IMG/VR virus record: IMGVR_UViG_3300034112_001137
Coordinates: 1 to 21,600 of that record
Strand: one strand, 5' to 3'
Source of the DNA: a virus
DNA: 21,600 nucleotides
Positions 5,909 to 10,621 of this stretch are shown here, piece by piece; the first letter of the stretch is position 1; each line of letters begins with the position of its first letter. Under the pieces are notes generated by a model, which was given only the letters and a program-made list of their open reading frames with translations, did no database searches and was not told the origin of the DNA. The translations under genes and the position numbers were made by a program.

Positions 5909-6331
5909 TTACAGATAACGAGCAATAGCATTGTAAGTGCTTGTGCTTACTGTTTCCTCATCTGTCATCTTTAGAATACGAATTGCGTTTTCCAATTCCT
6001 CTTTCATCTCATTGTATGAGTGGCGGTGGAGAACTTCGTAGTCCTTCTCAGGCTCTTTAGGAAAGTCTGACTCATTAACTGTTAAATCGAAATCAACATT
6101 AAGTGTCTTATTCCATGAGCGATAGTTTGTGCGGAAGTTTTCTGCCTTAGCAAAATTAGCCATAGCGAACTTTCCTACTTCTTTGCGCCACTTTTCTAAA
6201 GCCTTTTCGTGCTTTGCTTCGTTGGCTTCTTGTGATGCGTAATCGGCATTTAACTTTGCCAAGCGAGTTTCTAGTGCCTTGATTACCTTTGGTGTTGCTA
6301 TCTTTACGCTAATTGCTTTTTGTCGTGCCAT
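5909..6331 (-). CDS. Unknown 140-aa coiled-coil protein
   Basis: MARQKAISVKIATPKVIKAL begins a strongly helical protein. Residues ~15-60 (LETRLAKLNADYASQEANEA, then KHEKALEKWRKEV) are heptad-like, and residues ~110-135 form another amphipathic helix. It is highly charged and has no membrane segment. P7 lies directly upstream, with a TTCTTTCGTTG-type (AACGAAAGAA) site. The family is unknown to me; coiled coils of this size in phages are often scaffolds or adaptors, but the early-type promoter argues against a structural role. Confidence 0.8.
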   Translation of the reverse strand: MARQKAISVKIATPKVIKALETRLAKLNADYASQEANEAKHEKALEKWRKEVGKFAMANFAKAENFRTNYRSWNKTLNVDFDLTVNESDFPKEPEKDYEVLHRHSYNEMKEELENAIRILKMTDEETVSTSTYNAIARYL

Positions 6332-6370
6332 TTGTTTCCTTCTTTCGTTGTGGGTTGGGTTGATGAAGTA

Positions 6371-6393
6371 ATTATAGCAGGGGGGTCTGACAT
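6371..6393 (-). promoter_or_regulatory. Promoter P7
   Basis: On the minus strand: ATGTCA, 11 bases (GACCCCCCTGC), TATAAT with extended TGC; predicted start near 6364. No CRP-like palindrome upstream, where the next gene's coding sequence begins. Confidence 0.75.
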
Positions 6394-6417
6394 TTCTGCG
6401 ACCCCCCTCCCATTAAA

Positions 6418-6600
6418 TTAAACGCCTAGTAGTGTTTGAGCGGATACTGAAGTCCAACGAGTTTCCTTGTTGGGCATTTCTAGTAGCACACGCACCGAGC
6501 CAGATGTTTGTGGGTGGATTTCTTTAATCACACCTGTTTTCTTTGACTTGAGGGTAGTGAATAAATCGCCTACCTGATACAACTTGTCGTTGATTGTCAT
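6418..6600 (-). CDS. Unknown 60-aa SH3-like small protein
   Basis: MTINDKLYQVGDLFTTLKSK then KTGVIKEIHPQ and VRVLLEMPNKETRW. The alternating beta strands and the VGDLF...TGVIKEI pattern suggest a small SH3/KOW-like barrel, common in phage and bacterial proteins that bind nucleic acid or protein. This is a fold guess only. It is a single gene under P8. Confidence 0.75.
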   Translation of the reverse strand: MTINDKLYQVGDLFTTLKSKKTGVIKEIHPQTSGSVRVLLEMPNKETRWTSVSAQTLLGV

Positions 6601-6630
6601 TTATTGCCTCTTTTCTTTGTTAGGTTGGTA

Positions 6631-6653
6631 ATTATAGCATTGGGGTCTGACAT
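6631..6653 (-). promoter_or_regulatory. Promoter P8
   Basis: On the minus strand: ATGTCA, 11 bases (GACCCCAATGC), TATAAT with extended TGC; predicted start near 6624. Confidence 0.8.
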
Positions 6654-6690
6654 TAGTCTAGCCCTGTCTCAGTATTTGAGAAAGTTATTG

Positions 6691-6706
6691 TGTGACCTTA
6701 GTCACT
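6691..6706. promoter_or_regulatory. CRP-like palindrome for P8 (imperfect)
   Basis: TGTGA-N6-TCACT, one mismatch, centred at about -74.5 from the predicted start. It overlaps the stop codon of the upstream gene (6698-6700). Confidence 0.45.
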
Positions 6707-6961
6707 TTCAGGTAGCCAAGCGTGGAGATGGTGTTGCTCGATGATCGCCCACACTGGCGCACATGTCTGCCCCTTGTAAGTAATCCCATCAGGCATTTCG
6801 ATAGTTTCATCCCACATGTCATCATGAGCAAAATCTATTGCTTCGATACATACTGGCACCATAGAAAGCGGAACGGGTGGGTAATGATTACCCTGTAAGT
6901 GATAACCTAGTGCTACCTCTAAATCTAATTCAGTTAAATCTAACGCTGTATTGTATCCCAT
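6698..6961 (-). CDS. Conserved actinophage 87-aa protein
   Basis: MGYNTALDLTELDLEVALGY then HLQGNHYPPVPLSMVPVCIEAID resembles a small protein seen in many actinobacterial phages (core NHYPPVPLSMVPVCIEAID), function unknown. No membrane segment. Its ATG is adjacent to the stop of the gene at 6961-7164 (shared base), so it is the second gene of the P9 operon. Confidence 0.8.
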   Translation of the reverse strand: MGYNTALDLTELDLEVALGYHLQGNHYPPVPLSMVPVCIEAIDFAHDDMWDETIEMPDGITYKGQTCAPVWAIIEQHHLHAWLPESD

Positions 6962-7164
6962 TATTCTGCCACCTTAAGAATTGCGTAGGACCCATTAGCA
7001 TTTACTTCATCAAGAATTGGTTGTAAGCGTGGTGCCACCAATTCTTTTAATAGTGACTCTAGCATAAAGATACGAGTATTTTCATCAAGAGCCATAACTT
7101 GTGCAGTTACTGGATGGCCTTCCTTAAACTCTGTAACAAACTTGAGATTATGTTCTACTATCAT
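6961..7164 (-). CDS. Unknown 67-aa protein, first gene of P9 operon
   Basis: MIVEHNLKFVTEFKEGHPVT... is a small soluble alpha/beta protein with no motif recognised. An AACGAAAGGC site sits between the predicted P9 start (7189) and the ATG. Confidence 0.78.
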   Translation of the reverse strand: MIVEHNLKFVTEFKEGHPVTAQVMALDENTRIFMLESLLKELVAPRLQPILDEVNANGSYAILKVAE

Positions 7165-7195
7165 TTTTATTGCCTTTCGTTGTTGGTATAAGAGT

Positions 7196-7218
7196 ATTAT
7201 AGCCTATGCCACTGACAA
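7196..7218 (-). promoter_or_regulatory. Promoter P9
   Basis: On the minus strand: TTGTCA, 11 bases (GTGGCATAGGC), TATAAT; predicted start near 7189. The TGn extension is absent (GGC). Confidence 0.8.
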
Positions 7219-7254
7219 ATTGTGCAACACGCCCAATCTTTATCTAATTTATTT

Positions 7255-7270
7255 TGTGATTAATCTCACA
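7255..7270. promoter_or_regulatory. CRP-like palindrome for P9
   Basis: TGTGA-TTAATC-TCACA, perfect arms, identical to the P6 site; centred at about -73.5 from the predicted start. Confidence 0.7.
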
Positions 7271-7283
7271 AATTCCAGGGGGT

Positions 7284-7313
7284 TGTGGATAACCTACGTA
7301 AGCCTGTGGATAA
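7284..7313. promoter_or_regulatory. DnaA-box pair, direct
   Basis: TGTGGATAA at 7284-7292 and 7305-7313, same orientation, 21 bases apart (two helical turns). Both are perfect TTATCCACA boxes on the minus strand. Confidence 0.65.
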
Positions 7314-7314
7314 C

Positions 7315-7346
7315 CCCGCAGTATTGCGGGCCTGCATAGCTATGCA
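7315..7346 (-). terminator. Tandem hairpins before the P9 control region
   Basis: CCCGCA-GTAT-TGCGGG (7315-7330) followed by the perfect 14-bp palindrome TGCATAGCTATGCA (7333-7346), starting right after the stop of the gene at 7347-7478 in transcription order. There is no U-run; a terminator role fits the position. Confidence 0.5.
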
Positions 7347-7478
7347 TCACTCTGCATACTTATTTTTATGTTTGATCTTTCGAAAATATTTTTTCTTATT
7401 GCGAACAGGTTGCGCCGCATTACTGCGACGCAATTCCTGAATTCGCTTTACTTTATCTCGAAGTGAATTTTGGGACAT
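7347..7478 (-). CDS. Unknown 43-aa very basic protein
   Basis: MSQNSLRDKVKRIQELRRSN..., with a C-terminal run rich in Lys/Arg (VRNKKKYFRKIKHKNKY), so probably nucleic-acid binding or ribosome associated by charge alone. It overlaps the previous gene by 26 bases, which is unusual, and the ribosome site (AAGCGAGTGGG) is weak. The frame stays open and compositionally sensible up to the hairpin pair. Confidence 0.6.
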   Translation of the reverse strand: MSQNSLRDKVKRIQELRRSNAAQPVRNKKKYFRKIKHKNKYAE

Positions 7479-7644
7479 GATACCCACTCGCTTCATGAAA
7501 TCTATTTACATCAAATCGCTCATTATCTTTCGCAAACATTTCTGCGAAATCATTTACCATTTTAGAAAATAGTGCTGGGTGTGCTTTATCGCTTGCGAAC
7601 TTTAAAATTTCTGCTACTGCGACATAATCTTTTCGTGTCATCAT
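7453..7644 (-). CDS. Unknown 63-aa helical protein
   Basis: MMTRKDYVAVAEILKFASDK, then FAEMFAKDNERFDVNRFHEASG. The YVAVAEILK...FAEMFAKDN..FD..RF pattern is common in small actinophage proteins of unknown function. The start overlaps the previous stop by ATGA; the second Met (7641) is an equal alternative. Confidence 0.75.
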   Translation of the reverse strand: MMTRKDYVAVAEILKFASDKAHPALFSKMVNDFAEMFAKDNERFDVNRFHEASGYHVPKFTSR

Positions 7645-7844
7645 TTAACTGATACCATTCCTGTTCTGTAGAAAACTTTTGTATAGCATTTGCCTGTTGG
7701 CGTGTAAATATTTACAGTTGAGTATTCGTTAGCAAATCCCCAATCGGTGAATAAGAAAAAGTTTTCCCAAGCACCAAATTCGCTTTCGTATTCTGCTGAC
7801 CAATGAGGAGCGTGTCCGTCATAAGCACAAGTTAATTTATACAT
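7641..7844 (-). CDS. Unknown 67-aa aromatic-rich protein
   Basis: MYKLTCAYDGHAPHWSAEYE..., many Tyr/Phe/Trp and no clear motif. It is coupled to both neighbours by short overlaps and lies in the five-gene run that precedes the P9 control region. Confidence 0.7.
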   Translation of the reverse strand: MYKLTCAYDGHAPHWSAEYESEFGAWENFFLFTDWGFANEYSTVNIYTPTGKCYTKVFYRTGMVSVK

Positions 7845-7987
7845 TAGTCATTTTCTCCGTTCCAAAATAGTGAGCCGTCATCTACGCAATCGCAAGGTTC
7901 GCAATCGAAATCATTATCATCACCAAAAAAGATTACTCCGTGCCCGTGGCAATCTTGGCAATCTATTGCTAATACTGAGTTAATCAT
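7844..7987 (-). CDS. 47-aa Cys-rich zinc-finger-like protein
   Basis: The sequence has CQDCHGHG (residues 10-17), the CxxCxGxG repeat of DnaJ-type zinc fingers, and a second cluster CEPCDC near residue 30. Two CxxC pairs make zinc binding likely. The target is unknown. Stop and start overlap as TAATG with the gene at 7987-8151. Confidence 0.7.
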   Translation of the reverse strand: MINSVLAIDCQDCHGHGVIFFGDDNDFDCEPCDCVDDGSLFWNGEND

Positions 7988-8151
7988 TAGTGTTGTTCCT
8001 CGCAATCTTTGTCATAGTCAAATTCGCAGAAATAGCAACCCATAAACTCTAAGTGCTTTTCGCAGTAATACTTAAACTGACTTTCATCACAACAAAAATG
8101 TTGCTCGTCTGCGATTTCATAGAAATCGGTTTTGTCGATTATGTTTAACAT
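7987..8151 (-). CDS. 54-aa Cys-rich protein, first gene of P10 operon
   Basis: MLNIIDKTDFYEIADEQHFC then CDESQFKYYCEKH and GCYFCEFDYDKDC. Six or seven cysteines with CxxH and CxxC spacing suggest a metal-binding fold. The ATG follows AAACGAAAGGAAAAC. Function unknown. Confidence 0.7.
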   Translation of the reverse strand: MLNIIDKTDFYEIADEQHFCCDESQFKYYCEKHLEFMGCYFCEFDYDKDCEEQH

Positions 8152-8179
8152 AGTTTTCCTTTCGTTTGTTTATTTAGTT

Positions 8180-8202
8180 ATTGTATCAGGTAGCACTGAC
8201 AA
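8180..8202 (-). promoter_or_regulatory. Promoter P10
   Basis: On the minus strand: TTGTCA, 11 bases (GTGCTACCTGA), TACAAT with extended TGA; predicted start near 8173. No CRP-like site is seen in the upstream gene. Confidence 0.75.
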
Positions 8203-8203
8203 A

Positions 8204-8416
8204 TTAGTCAGATACCTTGACCGCCAAATAGCGGTAAGTATCTTTTAGATTTAGCGGTGCAGAATAAATTGGGCGTACCTGCACTTTGTAAGTATCTGCA
8301 TTTGCATACCAGACACTATCATTTTTTTCTGCTGAGATAATTTCTCCAGTAAGAGAATTTGAGCGATACATTTTTCCTACAAGTAGGCTTTCGATTGTGT
8401 AGACATTTGCTGACAT
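8204..8416 (-). CDS. Unknown 70-aa protein
   Basis: MSANVYTIESLLVGKMYRSN then SLTGEIISAEKND and YKVQVRP; beta-rich, probably a small barrel. A GAAAGGCGGA site precedes the ATG. It is a single gene between P11 and P10. No family recognised. Confidence 0.75.
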   Translation of the reverse strand: MSANVYTIESLLVGKMYRSNSLTGEIISAEKNDSVWYANADTYKVQVRPIYSAPLNLKDTYRYLAVKVSD

Positions 8417-8447
8417 GAAGTCCGCCTTTCGTTGTTGTTATAGTAGT

Positions 8448-8470
8448 ATTTTACCAGAACCCACTGACAA
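8448..8470 (-). promoter_or_regulatory. Promoter P11
   Basis: On the minus strand: TTGTCA, 11 bases (GTGGGTTCTGG), TAAAAT with extended TGG; predicted start near 8441. An extra inverted repeat, TTACT-AGCC-AGTAA (8478-8491), is centred near -43.5. Confidence 0.75.
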
Positions 8471-8477
8471 AAGATAA

Positions 8478-8533
8478 TTACTAGCCAGTAATTCCAAATA
8501 ATGAGACGCTCAAGTCATGTGATAAAAATCACA
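8478..8533. repeat. 56-bp duplicated control region, copy 1
   Basis: Runs from the TTACT-AGCC-AGTAA inverted repeat through GAGACGCTCA to the CRP-like palindrome. The second copy is 9355-9410, with the same length and about 80% identity; the first 19 bases are identical. Confidence 0.75.
8518..8533. promoter_or_regulatory. CRP-like palindrome for P11
   Basis: TGTGA-TAAAAA-TCACA, perfect arms, centred at about -84.5 from the predicted start. Confidence 0.65.
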
Positions 8534-8564
8534 AAATCTCGGGCGTGTCGCAAATTCCAGGGGT

Positions 8565-8594
8565 TGTGGATAACCCCCGTAACCCTGTGGATAA
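8565..8594. promoter_or_regulatory. DnaA-box pair, direct
   Basis: TGTGGATAA at 8565-8573 and 8586-8594, same orientation, 21 bases apart; both perfect. Confidence 0.65.
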
Positions 8595-8595
8595 C

Positions 8596-8611
8596 CCCGC
8601 TCTTTTGCGGG
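8596..8611 (-). terminator. GC hairpin before the P11 control region
   Basis: CCCGC-TCTTTT-GCGGG stem. It follows the stop of the gene at 8646-8744 in transcription order and has no U-run. Confidence 0.45.
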
Positions 8612-8645
8612 CGCATCAACTTTTGTCAAGTCGACACGCCTTTAC

Positions 8646-8744
8646 TTATTCGAAATCTTTAAAAATTTCTTCAAGCTTTAAGATTTGCTCATCTGTTAAA
8701 TGATCAATTTCAATTGCTTTTTCAAATCCAAAAAAATCTGTCAT
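8646..8744 (-). CDS. Unknown 32-aa acidic peptide
   Basis: MTDFFGFEKAIEIDHLTDEQ then ILKLEEIFKDFE: one amphipathic acidic helix. Its ATG overlaps the upstream stop by ATGA. The size is small, but the reading frame, overlap and codon use fit the operon. Function unknown. Confidence 0.6.
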   Translation of the reverse strand: MTDFFGFEKAIEIDHLTDEQILKLEEIFKDFE

Positions 8745-8956
8745 TCGCTCATCAACCTTTCTAAATCATCTGCATTATCTTGCATGTAATTATCTTGAAA
8801 ATCTAATAGTGCCTCATTGTATGCAATAGGGTCGCAATCTTTTAGAATTTGGGACGGATAAAAAACAGCGTTACCCATTTCATACACGGGATAACAATCA
8901 TCAAGCATTTCATCAAATAATTGTTTAATCGCATTAGTAATTTCGAAATCTAGCAT
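8741..8956 (-). CDS. Unknown 71-aa acidic protein
   Basis: MLDFEITNAIKQLFDEMLDD... is acidic and helical (FQDNYMQDNADDLERLMSE at the end). It is coupled by TAATG to the upstream gene. No family recognised. Confidence 0.72.
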   Translation of the reverse strand: MLDFEITNAIKQLFDEMLDDCYPVYEMGNAVFYPSQILKDCDPIAYNEALLDFQDNYMQDNADDLERLMSE

Positions 8957-9117
8957 TATGCGTTTTCCTTTTCTTTTAGTATTTCAAGAATTAACTCTAA
9001 TTGTGTTGCGGTTAGTAGTGCGGTTGCACAACCCCATGACCATGCAAGGTGTTGCTCACCATAGTGCTTTTTAGCAAGAGTGCTAATCTCTTGCGTTAAT
9101 TCGAAATTAGTTTTCAT
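8956..9117 (-). CDS. Unknown 53-aa helical protein
   Basis: MKTNFELTQEISTLAKKHYG then EQHLAWSWGCATALLTATQLELI. The pattern AWSWGCATALLT is reminiscent of short actinophage proteins of unknown role. The mid hydrophobic stretch is probably too short and polar for a membrane helix. It overlaps neighbours at both ends by three or four bases. Confidence 0.68.
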   Translation of the reverse strand: MKTNFELTQEISTLAKKHYGEQHLAWSWGCATALLTATQLELILEILKEKENA

Positions 9118-9290
9118 TTAGATACATACCAATCTGTCCACATAGGGAATTGCTCAGGGTCACTGTCATAGTAGTAACGCTCAATGTTTTGTTCGCAATC
9201 TACGCAGAAAGTAAATTGCTCATCTCCTACATTTGAGATAGCGGACACCATAGGGGTATGGTCTTTACATAGTGTGTTTAGTGTAGTCAT
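9114..9290 (-). CDS. 58-aa zinc-ribbon-like protein, first gene of P12 operon
   Basis: Started at MTTLNTLCKDHTPMVSA because AAAGGTGG precedes this ATG and P12's predicted start (9317) lies just upstream; a longer frame to 9332 would begin inside the promoter. CxxH (residues 8-11) and FCVDC near residue 30 form a possible zinc ribbon. It heads a four-gene run (9290 to 8646). Confidence 0.75.
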   Translation of the reverse strand: MTTLNTLCKDHTPMVSAISNVGDEQFTFCVDCEQNIERYYYDSDPEQFPMWTDWYVSK

Positions 9291-9323
9291 TTGAGACCAC
9301 CTTTCTTTTTCGTTATAGTAGGA

Positions 9324-9346
9324 ATTGTACACTAAGGGGCTGACAT
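9324..9346 (-). promoter_or_regulatory. Promoter P12
   Basis: On the minus strand: ATGTCA, 11 bases (GCCCCTTAGTG), TACAAT; predicted start near 9317. A TTACT-AGCC-AGTAA inverted repeat (9355-9368) is centred near -44.5. Confidence 0.75.
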
Positions 9347-9354
9347 TTCTCTAC

Positions 9355-9410
9355 TTACTAGCCAGTAATTCCATAATGTGAGACGCTCAGCCTATGTGAT
9401 AAATCTCACA
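9355..9410. repeat. 56-bp duplicated control region, copy 2
   Basis: The partner of 8478-8533. Starts with the identical 19 bases including TTACT-AGCC-AGTAA and ends with the CRP-like palindrome. It indicates that whole promoter cassettes duplicated, not just single operators. Confidence 0.75.
9395..9410. promoter_or_regulatory. CRP-like palindrome for P12
   Basis: TGTGA-TAAATC-TCACA, perfect arms, centred at about -85.5 from the predicted start. Confidence 0.7.
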
Positions 9411-9422
9411 TAAATCCAGGGG

Positions 9423-9454
9423 TTTTCCACAGAGGCCCGTAACCCTGTGGATAA
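9423..9454. promoter_or_regulatory. DnaA-box pair, inverted
   Basis: TTTTCCACA (9423-9431, one mismatch to the consensus) and TGTGGATAA (9446-9454, perfect), 23 bases apart as in the P6 pair. Confidence 0.55.
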
Positions 9455-9456
9455 CT

Positions 9457-9494
9457 CCCGCAAGTACTTGCGGGCCAGCTTGACAATGTCAAGC
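9457..9494 (-). terminator. Tandem hairpins before the P12 control region
   Basis: An 8-bp stem, CCCGCAAG/CTTGCGGG (9457-9474), and a perfect 17-base palindrome, GCTTGACA-A-TGTCAAGC (9478-9494). They follow the stop of the gene at 9510-9632 in transcription order. No U-run. Confidence 0.55.
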
Positions 9495-9509
9495 CGACAC
9501 TCCGTTAGG

Positions 9510-9632
9510 CTAGTGTGATTCGTGCCACATCTCTCGCATCTCTGCCTTAAAGTCATGCCATACGATCCTCGCCATGTATAGGGCGGGGAGGGCAAGGGAT
9601 AACTGTACTAGTGTAGTAAGTAGTCTATTCAT
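9510..9632 (-). CDS. 40-aa membrane-anchored protein
   Basis: MNRLLTTLVQLSLALPALYM followed by ARIVWHDFKAEMREMWHESH: one hydrophobic N-terminal helix (about residues 4-24) and a charged helical tail, so probably an inner-membrane protein with a cytoplasmic tail. The ATG overlaps the upstream TAA (TAATG). It is the last gene of the P13 operon. Function unknown. Confidence 0.7.
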   Translation of the reverse strand: MNRLLTTLVQLSLALPALYMARIVWHDFKAEMREMWHESH

Positions 9633-9802
9633 TACGCATTAACCTTATCTCTTAGTGATTGCATAGCGCTATCTATTTGATTATACGCATTAGCGCATGA
9701 GTAGCAATAGGTTTCGGTTAAGATACCACCCAATAGCATGGCATCTATTCCGCTATAAACTAAATCGGTATTGTTGCAGTTAATTACTTTACACTCTTTC
9801 AT
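9632..9802 (-). CDS. 56-aa protein with CxxxxC and CxxC
   Basis: MKECKVINCNNTDLVYSG..., later TETYCYSCANAYNQ. Two cysteine pairs, C4/C9 and C33/C36, suggest zinc binding. Linked by TAATG overlaps at both ends to its neighbours. Confidence 0.7.
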   Translation of the reverse strand: MKECKVINCNNTDLVYSGIDAMLLGGILTETYCYSCANAYNQIDSAMQSLRDKVNA

Positions 9803-9969
9803 TATGCGGTCACCTTTATGTCCATTACATTAGCGGTAAACTTTTTAACCTTGCCTAATTCGCTATCGTTAAGTGATGCGATTACATGGTCAATAGCCTT
9901 AGCCTCATGCGCTACATTGTCAATAGAGATTAGTTTAGAGCCTTGCCAAATTGAGTAAGTGATAGTCAT
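9802..9969 (-). CDS. Unknown 55-aa protein
   Basis: Started at MTITYSIWQGSKLISIDNVA (9969), because a longer frame to 9984 would overlap the upstream gene and GGGAG stands before the 9969 ATG. A small alpha/beta protein with no motif recognised. Confidence 0.68.
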   Translation of the reverse strand: MTITYSIWQGSKLISIDNVAHEAKAIDHVIASLNDSELGKVKKFTANVMDIKVTA

Positions 9970-9971
9970 TA

Positions 9972-10154
9972 TTAGTTCTCCCATGTTAGTTCGTATAGTT
10001 TTGCTAGTGCCTCATCATCTGAGTCATCAAATTCATCTAGTGGAGGTTGTTCCTCATCTACCTCATCAAGGTATGCGTATGCGTCTGCGACATCTGATTG
10101 GATAGTATCCCACTTAGACACGCTATTAGTTTCGTATGAGTATGCGTATGACAT
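9972..10154 (-). CDS. Unknown 60-aa strongly acidic protein
   Basis: MSYAYSYETNSVSKWDTIQS then a long Asp/Glu-rich stretch (DEVDEEQPPLDEFDDSDDE). Net charge is very negative, a property shared with DNA-mimic proteins but not proof of that role. An AAGGAGATG site lies upstream, and it is coupled by TAATG to the gene above. Confidence 0.7.
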   Translation of the reverse strand: MSYAYSYETNSVSKWDTIQSDVADAYAYLDEVDEEQPPLDEFDDSDDEALAKLYELTWEN

Positions 10155-10267
10155 TATTTATTCATCTCCTTAGCAATAGACTCTGACTTACGAAGTGCCT
10201 CTAGGGCGATTGATAGGGAGGCAAGGCGTTGCGCCTCTACCATTTGCTTGTATTCATCTAGTGTCAT
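10154..10267 (-). CDS. Unknown 37-aa helical peptide, first gene of P13 operon
   Basis: MTLDEYKQMVEAQRLASLSI then ALEALRKSESIAKEMNK: one long amphipathic helix. It is preceded by AACAACGAAAGGTC and P13. The stop overlaps the next ATG (TAATG). Confidence 0.7.
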   Translation of the reverse strand: MTLDEYKQMVEAQRLASLSIALEALRKSESIAKEMNK

Positions 10268-10299
10268 TTATTCTGACCTTTCGTTGTTGTTATGTTGTA

Positions 10300-10322
10300 A
10301 GTGTAGCATGGGGGTCTGACAA
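10300..10322 (-). promoter_or_regulatory. Promoter P13
   Basis: On the minus strand: TTGTCA, 11 bases (GACCCCCATGC), TACACT with extended TGC; predicted start near 10293. It drives five genes (10267 to 9510). Confidence 0.78.
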
Positions 10323-10349
10323 ATTGGGGAGGTTAGCCTAGCGTGTCGG

Positions 10350-10365
10350 TGTGAGGTGTGTCACC
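10350..10365. promoter_or_regulatory. CRP-like palindrome for P13 (imperfect)
   Basis: TGTGA-GGTGTG-TCACC, one mismatch, centred at about -64.5. It overlaps the last codons of the upstream gene (stop at 10361-10363). Confidence 0.45.
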
Positions 10366-10531
10366 TTCCTCGCTTAACTCGAATAGCCTCGGCTTGCGCT
10401 AATTGCTCAGGGGTAGCGTTACGGAAAGCCTGTACGCTCTCTCTAATCCAAGGGGACTTAGCCATAGCCTTTTCGTGAGCGATAGCGTTGCGCTCTTGTT
10501 GTTCTAATCTAATTCTATCTAATGTGTTCAT
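10361..10531 (-). CDS. Unknown 56-aa basic helical protein
   Basis: MNTLDRIRLEQQERNAIAHE then KAMAKSPWIRESVQ and a C-terminal RVKRGR. Helical and positively charged at the end. It is the first gene of the leftward arm, preceded by an ACGAAAGGC site and P14, hence transcribed away from the oxygenase gene at 10788. Confidence 0.7.
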   Translation of the reverse strand: MNTLDRIRLEQQERNAIAHEKAMAKSPWIRESVQAFRNATPEQLAQAEAIRVKRGR

Positions 10532-10561
10532 TTTATTGCCTTTCGTTTTTGTTATACCTTA

Positions 10562-10584
10562 AGCATAGCATGGGGGACTGACAA
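10562..10584 (-). promoter_or_regulatory. Promoter P14, first of the leftward arm
   Basis: On the minus strand: TTGTCA, 11 bases (GTCCCCCATGC), TATGCT with extended TGC; predicted start near 10555. The -10 is weak. Confidence 0.7.
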
Positions 10585-10621
10585 ATTAAGGCAAATCTCG
10601 GGCGTGTCGGAAAAAAATGTT

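Larger units (their letters stand above)
8542..8640. repeat. 9-bp inverted repeat enclosing the DnaA boxes
   Basis: GGCGTGTCG (8542-8550) and CGACACGCC (8632-8640), perfect arms with 81 bases between. They enclose the DnaA-box pair and the GC hairpin. The left arm recurs within the string CTCGGGCGTGTCG upstream of P14 (about 10597). Confidence 0.55.

Noticed and set aside
8394-8416. A further TGTCAG-type promoter at the start of the 8204-8416 gene
   Set aside because: Spacing fits, but the -10 would be CACAAT and the box overlaps the ATG, which P11 already serves.
5452-9410. CRISPR array from the recurring intergenic repeats
   Set aside because: Repeat units are 1 kb apart, diverged and linked to promoters, with no spacers.
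9392-9595. Minus-strand 67-codon frame
   Set aside because: It runs through the DnaA boxes, hairpins and CRP-like site of the P12 region, and the better-supported 40-aa membrane gene at 9510-9632 occupies most of it in another frame.
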